Source: Prevotella sp. S7-1-8
GTDB taxonomy: Bacteria > Bacteroidota > Bacteroidia > Bacteroidales > Bacteroidaceae
Assembly: GCF_000758925.1 (NCBI RefSeq)
Contig: NZ_JRNC01000012.1
Location: 1-64,000, forward strand
Length of the DNA: 64,000 nt
Reading direction: 5' to 3'
The position numbers and the translations under genes are program-made. Positions 58,279-64,000 of this stretch are shown piece by piece (position 1 is the first letter of the stretch; every line of letters begins with the position of its first letter). A model generated the notes under the pieces. The model was not told the DNA's origin and ran no database searches. It was given only the letters and a program-made list of their open reading frames with translations.

Positions 58279-60783
58279 TTATTCCTTGTTTCTCCGCCTT
58301 TCGGCAAGCTGCCGGATGGCGGCTTCGATGTCGTCGCCCAGCTTCTCCGCCAGACGGTAAACCTCCACTTTTTCCGTTTCCTCGGTGGTGTACGCCAGAT
58401 ACTCTTCCGCGCTGACCTCCGTGGCATAGACCGCCGACTGCGTGCCGCCCAAGCCTATCCACACCTCCTTGTAGAGCCGTGAAGGGTTGTTCGCCATGTT
58501 GATGGAGAGTATCTGCGACTTCTCCTTTTCCGTCAGTCCGAGCAACGCCTGTATCTGGTCGAACTTGTTCATATATTTCCTTTGGTCAAGCAGGATTTTA
58601 CAATCCGAGTTGTTGATAATGCTCTCTTTGACCACCGGAGAACTGATAATGTCGTCCACCTCCTGCGTCACCACGATTGCCTCGCCGTAATATTTTCTGA
58701 CCGTCTTATACATATAGCGCAGATATTCAGCCATGTTCGCCGATGAGAGGGCCTTCCAAGCCTCTTCCACGATAAGCTGTTTCCGCACGCCTTTCAGCCG
58801 CCGCATCTTGTTGATGAAGGCTTCCATGATGATGATGGTCACGACGGGGAACAGTTCGCGGTTTTCTTTAATCGAATCTATCTCGAAGACGATGAACCGC
58901 TTGCCGAGCAGGTCGATGTTCTCCGTGGAGTTGAGCAGGAAATCGTAACGCCCGCCCCGGTAATACTGCCGCATGGTGGTGAGCATGTTGTCGATGTTGA
59001 AGTCGGACTTCTCCACCTTGATGTCACGCTGTGCCAGTTCCTTGCGGTAGTCGTCACGCATATACTCGTAGAAGGTGTTGAACGACGGCACGATGCTACG
59101 GTCGGATTGGATGCGCTCAATATAGGCACTCACGGCACTGCCCAGCTCGCCGCTCTCCGTCTTTGTCACCTTGTCGTCCTCCGACTTCCAGAGCGTCAGC
59201 AACAGGGTCTTGATGCTGTCCTTCTTCTCCACGTCGAAGATGTAATCGTCGGTGTAGAACGGGTTGAAGCTGATGGGCTTATCTTCCGTGTAGGTGAAAT
59301 ACACACCGTCCGCTCCGCCTGTCTTGCGTCGGATCATGCCGCACAAGCCCTGATAGGAGTTTCCCGTGTCCACCAATACCACATGTGCGCCTTGCTCATA
59401 ATATTGGCGCACGAGGTGGTTCATGAAGAAAGACTTGCCGCTGCCCGAAGGACCCAGCACGAACTTGTTGCGGTTGGTCGTGATACCTCGCTTCATGGGC
59501 AGGTCGGAGATGTCAAGGTGCAGCGGTTTTCCCGTGAGCCTGTCCACCATCTTGATGCCGAAGGGCGAGAGCGAGCTGCGGTAGTTGGTTTCCTCTGTGA
59601 ACAGGCACACCGCCTGTTCGATGAAGGTGTGGAAACTCTCTTCCGCCGGGAAGTCCGCCGCATTGCCGGGTATCGCCGCCCAGTAGAGTGTCGGGCAGTC
59701 GATGGTGTTGTGGCGCGGCACGCATTCCATGCTTGCCAACTGGCTGCCCACGTCGTTCTTGATATGCTTCAGTTCCTCCGCATCGTCGCTCCACGCCATG
59801 ACGTTGAAGTGTGCCCGTACCGAGGTCAGTCCGTAGGAATGGGCTTCGTTCAGGTATTGGTCTATCCACTCGCGGTTGATGCTGTTGCTCCTTGAATAGC
59901 GAGATAGCGACTGCATGTTACGGGCGGACTTCTCGAACTTCTGCAAGGTTTCCTCACTGTTGTCTATCAGCACATACTGGTTGTAGATATGGTTGCAGGA
60001 GAGCAGAAGCCCCACCGGGGAGGCGAATGACAGTCGGCAGTCACTCCGGTCGGTGGAGAGCTTCTCGTAACGGGTGTCGGTAGCCACCTTGCCCGGCAGG
60101 TCTTCCGCGTCGGAGAGGGTGTGCAGACACAGGCGGTTGTCGCCGATGCGCATCTCCCTTGCCGAAAGCTCGATGTCCTGCAAGGTGGTGTCACCTTCCG
60201 GCATGAGCGAGAAGTAGCGTTCAATAAGTCCCGTCTTTCCCTCAGTACCCACAATCTCATCGGTGGAGAGGCGGCGCAGCCTGACAAGCCCGCTGTCGTT
60301 CATGATGCGCTCGAACTGTTCGCAGGCTTCCAAGAACTTGGTCGTGGTTTCCCTGTCCAGCTCCTTCGGGATGATATGTCCCCGGCACAGCGTGCTGAAA
60401 TTGCTCTGCATCCGGTTACGCTCCTTTGTTGTCTTGGTCAGGTAGAGGTAGCAGGTGTGTTTCAGGTACGGACGCTCGTTGAAGTGACGCTCGAAAGAGC
60501 GGCTTAAAAAGCTCATGTCGTCCTTCTGAAGCTCCGGTTTGTAGCGTTCCTTGATGAACCAGTCCTGTTTGTGGACGACGGAGTAGTCCGGCAGCACCTT
60601 GATAGCCTTGCACCAGCAACTGTGTATCGCCTCGTACTCCGCACCCGTCACGGTGTAAAGTTCCGGTAGTTCCACCTCGAAAGCCACCGTGATGTCGGCG
60701 TCCTTTGAGATGATGCAGCCATGCTCCACCGCTAAAAGTGGGAACCTGTTTTCCAGTGTTGTCATTTTCGATGTATTCCTCAT
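58279..60783 (-). CDS. traG: Conjugative transfer ATPase TraG (VirB4-like)
   Basis: 834-aa cytoplasmic ATPase of the CTnDOT TraG family, powering apparatus assembly or substrate movement. The N-terminal DUF3875 region (about 1-75) is followed by the VirB4-like middle. Walker A is GPSGSGKSFF near residue 442. LIVEEAWKALSS near residue 690 is Walker B-like, and VVTQEVDDI is the conserved downstream motif. Its ATG overlaps the traF stop. It ends in a basic tail (IRQLAERRRNKE). Confidence 0.96.
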   Translation of the reverse strand: MRNTSKMTTLENRFPLLAVEHGCIISKDADITVAFEVELPELYTVTGAEYEAIHSCWCKAIKVLPDYSVVHKQDWFIKERYKPELQKDDMSFLSRSFERHFNERPYLKHTCYLYLTKTTKERNRMQSNFSTLCRGHIIPKELDRETTTKFLEACEQFERIMNDSGLVRLRRLSTDEIVGTEGKTGLIERYFSLMPEGDTTLQDIELSAREMRIGDNRLCLHTLSDAEDLPGKVATDTRYEKLSTDRSDCRLSFASPVGLLLSCNHIYNQYVLIDNSEETLQKFEKSARNMQSLSRYSRSNSINREWIDQYLNEAHSYGLTSVRAHFNVMAWSDDAEELKHIKNDVGSQLASMECVPRHNTIDCPTLYWAAIPGNAADFPAEESFHTFIEQAVCLFTEETNYRSSLSPFGIKMVDRLTGKPLHLDISDLPMKRGITTNRNKFVLGPSGSGKSFFMNHLVRQYYEQGAHVVLVDTGNSYQGLCGMIRRKTGGADGVYFTYTEDKPISFNPFYTDDYIFDVEKKDSIKTLLLTLWKSEDDKVTKTESGELGSAVSAYIERIQSDRSIVPSFNTFYEYMRDDYRKELAQRDIKVEKSDFNIDNMLTTMRQYYRGGRYDFLLNSTENIDLLGKRFIVFEIDSIKENRELFPVVTIIIMEAFINKMRRLKGVRKQLIVEEAWKALSSANMAEYLRYMYKTVRKYYGEAIVVTQEVDDIISSPVVKESIINNSDCKILLDQRKYMNKFDQIQALLGLTEKEKSQILSINMANNPSRLYKEVWIGLGGTQSAVYATEVSAEEYLAYTTEETEKVEVYRLAEKLGDDIEAAIRQLAERRRNKE

Positions 60784-61112
60784 TGTCTTTCTTCCTTTCG
60801 TTGTCGTTTGAACAGACGGGTTATCCGCCGCCGGTTGATAAGGTATCGGGGATGGCTCCGTGCCGCTCCTAATTTCATCAGCCCGTGTTCACCGTACCGG
60901 GCGTTCAGCGCGAAGGTCTGCCATACAAGGAGGGAGGACGATGCCGCGCCGAAGCCGATACATATCCACTGGTCGATACCGACCATGTAGAGGATGACGA
61001 ACAGGACGAAGAGAGCCAGCAGACCTCCGCAGAAGATGAAGAGGTACTGTGCCTTCAAGCCCTTGAACTCTACCGGACGGCCGATACCCTTGTTGATTGG
61101 GTATTCAGCCAT
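60780..61112 (-). CDS. traF: Conjugative transposon protein TraF
   Basis: 110-aa inner-membrane protein of DUF4133, VirB3-like in position. Two hydrophobic segments (LFIFCGGLLALFVLFVILY and ICIGFGAASSSLLVWQTF) and a basic C-terminus are visible. Overlaps traG by 4 bp. Confidence 0.92.
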   Translation of the reverse strand: MAEYPINKGIGRPVEFKGLKAQYLFIFCGGLLALFVLFVILYMVGIDQWICIGFGAASSSLLVWQTFALNARYGEHGLMKLGAARSHPRYLINRRRITRLFKRQRKEERQ

Positions 61113-61122
61113 ACATTATTTA

Positions 61123-61440
61123 TTAAAGGAAGAATGAGCGCAGGATGGTGGCGGCAACAATCAGGAAGATGCACGCGCCGAACCACGAGGCGGCTGTCTT
61201 GCTGGTGTCGGGGTCGCCCGATGAAAACTTGCCGTACACTTTTACGCCCCCGATAAGCCCGACGACTGCACCGATGGCGTATATCAGTTTAGTTCCGGGG
61301 TCGAAATAAGAACTCACCATAGAGGTGGCTTCGTTGATGCCCGCGATGCCGTTTCCCTGCGCGAAAGCGGAGGCGGTTGCGGCGATGACAAGTGCCGCGG
61401 AGAGGATTGCTTTTCTGTTTTTCAAGATGTTCTTGTTCAT
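61123..61440 (-). CDS. traE: Conjugative transposon protein TraE
   Basis: 105-aa protein of DUF4134, VirB2/pilin-like in position. A cleavable-type N-terminus (ILSAALVIAATASAFAQ) is followed by two hydrophobic helices (IYAIGAVVGLIGGVKVYG and FGACIFLIVAATILRSFF). About 200 bp without a gene separates it from traD. Confidence 0.92.
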   Translation of the reverse strand: MNKNILKNRKAILSAALVIAATASAFAQGNGIAGINEATSMVSSYFDPGTKLIYAIGAVVGLIGGVKVYGKFSSGDPDTSKTAASWFGACIFLIVAATILRSFFL

Positions 61441-61641
61441 AAACTGTTCTTGTTTTTTGCCGTCAAAAGGGTGGATGGTCCTTTGTCGGGCGGTTGATAC
61501 TTTGTTTCTTTACTTTGGTTTTAGTGGATGCCCGTTTGTTTCCACGGACGTGGGCGTGTCCGTTGCGGATGGGGATGCGCCTTGCGTTTCCTCGCCGCGT
61601 GGGTTGATGTCATTCTTTCATGTTCATTTCTTTTATTGTTG

Positions 61642-62370
61642 TCATACATAGTTGCGAATGTCGAACTCCTCGATGTTGTCCGGCACGACGAACTCCTTTT
61701 CAGATTTCTTCAGCCGAATCTCGATAAGCCCCTTGATGCGGATGCCTATCTCCGAAGAGCCTTCCATCATTTTCTCGTACAACTCCGTGCCCTCCATGTC
61801 GGTGAACACCTTAGCCGCCTTTTCACGTTCCGCCTGTGTCGCGTCCGGGTTTTTGGCGGTCTTGCAGGCGTCGTCAATCTCGTCAAAGCTGCTGCCCGAA
61901 GCCCGTGGCGTGTCCGAGGCGTCCTCTTCCGGTTCGTCGTCCCCGTATCCCAGTTCCTCCGGCGGTATGCTCGTGAAGGTCTCATCGAGTTTTTCCTCCG
62001 GGACTTGTGCCGGGCGGGATGCGTTTCCCGTTTTTCCGTCGTCAAAAGTAGCCTCTTCCTCCGACAGCTCAATGCCTTTTTCAATAGTGGCGGCTTCTTG
62101 CGTCGGTATGGCAGCGGTTGTCCGGGTGGATGCCATCCTGAAACGGCTCTTGCCGATGATGTCCGCCTTTTCCGCAGGGACTTCCTCGTGTGCCGCTATG
62201 CGTTTAGCCTCATTCCCGTCCAGTGACCGCCATAATCCGACAATGCCCTTGAAGAAGCGGACAATCCGCGTGTCCATGATGCGCTCGTAAAGGAGCAGGA
62301 ACAGGAACCAGAGGTTGCAGCCGACCGATACCGCCAGCAGAATGTCTGTCATGCTGATTGTGTAATTCAT
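61642..62370 (-). CDS. traD: Conjugative transposon protein TraD
   Basis: 242-aa protein of the TraD (DUF4122) family. I start at the ATG at 62370, where an N-terminal membrane helix begins (DILLAVSVGCNLWFLFLLLY, about residues 9-28). A long acidic, low-complexity middle (EEEATFDDGKTGNASRPAQV, DDEPEEDASDTP) and a helical C-terminal domain follow. Function unknown. Confidence 0.85.
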   Translation of the reverse strand: MNYTISMTDILLAVSVGCNLWFLFLLLYERIMDTRIVRFFKGIVGLWRSLDGNEAKRIAAHEEVPAEKADIIGKSRFRMASTRTTAAIPTQEAATIEKGIELSEEEATFDDGKTGNASRPAQVPEEKLDETFTSIPPEELGYGDDEPEEDASDTPRASGSSFDEIDDACKTAKNPDATQAEREKAAKVFTDMEGTELYEKMMEGSSEIGIRIKGLIEIRLKKSEKEFVVPDNIEEFDIRNYV

Positions 62371-62386
62371 ATCCTTCCGTTTTTGG

Positions 62387-62740
62387 TTAGAATACTGAAT
62401 TGTAATTTCGGGCATAAAGGCTCTTTATCGCATCTTCGCACTGGTTGAAGTGGTGCGTCAGCACATGGTCGATGTAAGCGGACAGCGTAAGCCGGTCATG
62501 CCCGATTACACGGGTGATACGCATGATACGCTCGTGGTACTCCGGGCGCACATACGCCATCTTCCCCTCACGTGCCTTTACTTCCGGGTCGCGGATGAAC
62601 AGGCGTTCATAGTCCTTCTCACTGCATTTGCCGCTTACCGGGACAGGCGACAGTATTTCCACACTCGCCTGCACTTGGGTAAACATACCTCCGCAGTCTT
62701 GCTGTGGTCTTTTTTCATTCGGTGTCATTTCTTTTTCCAT
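62387..62740 (-). CDS. traC: DUF3408 family protein TraC
   Basis: 117-aa protein of the DUF3408 family, with the domain about residues 45-115 (RPEYHERIMRITRVIGHDRL, LSAYIDHVLTHHF), resembling a ribbon-helix-helix DNA-binding fold. I use the ATG at 62740; the TTG two codons upstream is less likely. Paralogue of traB. Confidence 0.85.
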   Translation of the reverse strand: MEKEMTPNEKRPQQDCGGMFTQVQASVEILSPVPVSGKCSEKDYERLFIRDPEVKAREGKMAYVRPEYHERIMRITRVIGHDRLTLSAYIDHVLTHHFNQCEDAIKSLYARNYNSVF

Positions 62741-62742
62741 TT

Positions 62743-63183
62743 TCAAATCAGATCTTCACGTTGTTTCTTGTACAGTTCGTTGATTCTCTCCTTGTGCTGT
62801 TCCAGATGCTGGCGCAGCACGGTATCCACATATCCGCCTACTGAGATTTCCCCTCCGGCGATGTCGTTCACGATTCTGAGGATCTTGCCGTGGACGTCAC
62901 GGCTGATATAGACACATTGGCGGGTCTTTATCTCGTTGCGGCGCAGGAATAGCTCGTTGTAGTCCTCGTCCTGCCTTTTCCGGCGTCCACTTTCCCTCTG
63001 CGCTTTTTCCCGTGTTACGGGTTGCACAGGAGATGGTTCCGGTGCGGCGGTGTCCTCTTCGGTCGGTGCAGCTGCGGGTACTTCCTGTGCGGGGCGCAGT
63101 GTCCCGTCCTGTGTGCGCCGCCCGATGGAGGCTAACAGCAGTTCCTCGTCGATGCCTTCCGTGTTCACTTTCCTGCTGCCCAT
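62743..63183 (-). CDS. traB: DUF3408 family protein TraB
   Basis: 146-aa DUF3408 protein with a Pro/Ala/Glu-rich N-terminal half (about 20-60) and a C-terminal domain similar to traC (YISRDVHGKILRIVNDIAGG, EISVGGYVDTVLRQHL). I use the ATG at 63183, two bases past the traA stop; an overlapping GTG at 63189 is possible. Presumed ParB-like partner of TraA, by position. Confidence 0.85.
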   Translation of the reverse strand: MGSRKVNTEGIDEELLLASIGRRTQDGTLRPAQEVPAAAPTEEDTAAPEPSPVQPVTREKAQRESGRRKRQDEDYNELFLRRNEIKTRQCVYISRDVHGKILRIVNDIAGGEISVGGYVDTVLRQHLEQHKERINELYKKQREDLI

Positions 63184-63185
63184 GC

Positions 63186-63947
63186 TCACTGCGGTCTGAT
63201 GATGTCGCTTATCTCTTCGGAAAACTCCCGGATGCCACTCCCTTTCAGCAGTGCCGTGTCCATCGGGAAGATGGTGGAGCGGAAAACGCTCTTGCGCTCT
63301 TCCGAAAGGTCACGGCGGAACTTCTTGCTGTCGGGCAAGCGGGTGGAAAGTACCGGAAAGCCCATTTCGGCTATCACTTCCTCGTAGATGCCGTACAAGT
63401 CGTTCCTCTCCCTGCCGTCCACCATCGTCCAGAACAGATGCAGCCCCTTTGTTTTCGCCTGTCCGGTAGTCATCAGCCTGTCGCGGAACATCGTGACGAA
63501 TTTCAGGGTACTCTCCACGACAAAGCGGTCGGCACTCAGCGGAGTGAAAATGTAGTCCATCTGCGAGAGCGTCTTTATCACGCCGTTGCTTCGGAGTGTG
63601 CCGGGCATGTCGAAGAACACCACGTCGGGTTTCACGTCCTCAGTGGCAATCATCCTCTCGGCATCGTCGAGGGCGTTCACCGCATTGCTTTTGACGATGG
63701 TGTAGGCGTTCTTTTTGATCCGGCGGAAATGGTCGCAAGCGAGAGCCTTGAAGTAGGTGCTGCTGTCGATAAGCCCCATTTCGTGTTCGCGCAGCCCGTG
63801 GATGCTGTGCTGCGGGTCGTCGCAGTCCACGACGGCGACATTGTAGCCTTTCACGTTGTGCAGGTAGCTGGCGGCAAGTGCCGTGACAGTGGATTTGCCG
63901 ATGCCACCTTTCTGTGTTGCGAATGCAACGAAGATTTCCTTACTCAT
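63186..63947 (-). CDS. traA: ParA-family ATPase TraA
   Basis: 253-aa ParA/MinD-type ATPase, first gene of the tra operon. The deviant Walker A is QKGGIGKST (residues 12-20), followed by VAVVDCDDPQHSIH and the Walker B-type VVFFDMPGTL. The family partitions or localises element DNA or transfer proteins. Only about 50 bp upstream are in the window, with no clear promoter. Confidence 0.94.
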   Translation of the reverse strand: MSKEIFVAFATQKGGIGKSTVTALAASYLHNVKGYNVAVVDCDDPQHSIHGLREHEMGLIDSSTYFKALACDHFRRIKKNAYTIVKSNAVNALDDAERMIATEDVKPDVVFFDMPGTLRSNGVIKTLSQMDYIFTPLSADRFVVESTLKFVTMFRDRLMTTGQAKTKGLHLFWTMVDGRERNDLYGIYEEVIAEMGFPVLSTRLPDSKKFRRDLSEERKSVFRSTIFPMDTALLKGSGIREFSEEISDIIRPQ

Positions 63948-64000
63948 AGTTCCATTTATTTTAATTGTTGATGATTTGTTTTTCTGTTTCCATACGGATT

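Overview
The window looks like chromosomal DNA from a Bacteroidales bacterium, most probably Prevotella or a close relative. The evidence is a SusC/SusD starch system, TAnnTTTG-type -7 promoter boxes in place of E. coli-type promoters, few Shine-Dalgarno sequences, a C10 (interpain/streptopain-like) protease, and a conjugative-transposon transfer operon with the CTnDOT traA-to-traQ order. No rRNA, tRNA, CRISPR array or insertion sequence was recognised.

Layout. (1) 0.05-7.4 kb holds housekeeping genes: an M23/LysM cell-wall hydrolase, a DJ-1-like gene, ispD and recG in one leftward operon, an MgtC-family membrane protein and nadK. (2) 7.5-14.8 kb is a rightward run: an ABC exporter, a thioredoxin fused to a TonB C-terminal domain, then a MacB-type ATPase, two MacB-type permeases and a MacA-like adaptor, closed by an intrinsic terminator. 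(3) 15.2-38.9 kb is a starch/maltodextrin region. A leftward operon (susC, susD, a susE-like gene, a secreted alpha-amylase) diverges from a LacI-family regulator and an MFS sugar transporter. After an interposed C10 protease comes a rightward cluster (DPE2-like malQ, GH97 susB, type I pullulanase, SusA-like neopullulanase). A LacI-type operator with core GCAATCG-W-TTGC lies upstream of both susC and malQ, about 62 bp from each predicted -7 box. (4) 39-45.4 kb carries a small cysteine-containing peptide gene, yitT, a BamE-like lipoprotein, an OmpA-family lipoprotein and a PagL-like lipid A deacylase, separated by long gene-poor gaps. (5) About 45.5 kb to the end is one end of a CTnDOT-family integrative conjugative element. 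It has a rightward accessory operon (small proteins, PcfK, PcfJ, DUF3873) converging on the leftward traA-traQ operon plus a lysozyme gene.

How the genes work together. Starch would be captured by SusC/D/E and cut at the surface by the amylase. Oligosaccharides would be debranched and trimmed in the periplasm by pullulanase, SusA and SusB. Maltose and glucose would enter by the MFS carrier and be processed by cytoplasmic MalQ, all under one LacI-family regulator. The tra genes encode a VirB/D4-like mating apparatus.

The most unusual signals are the equally spaced operator pair, degenerate repeats with an exact 22-nt period at two distant intergenic sites, stable hairpins inside both starch operons, the thioredoxin-TonB fusion, the candidate element boundary at 45.5 kb, and the 71-residue peptide gene with a long leader. 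No wholly new multi-gene system could be demonstrated from the sequence alone.
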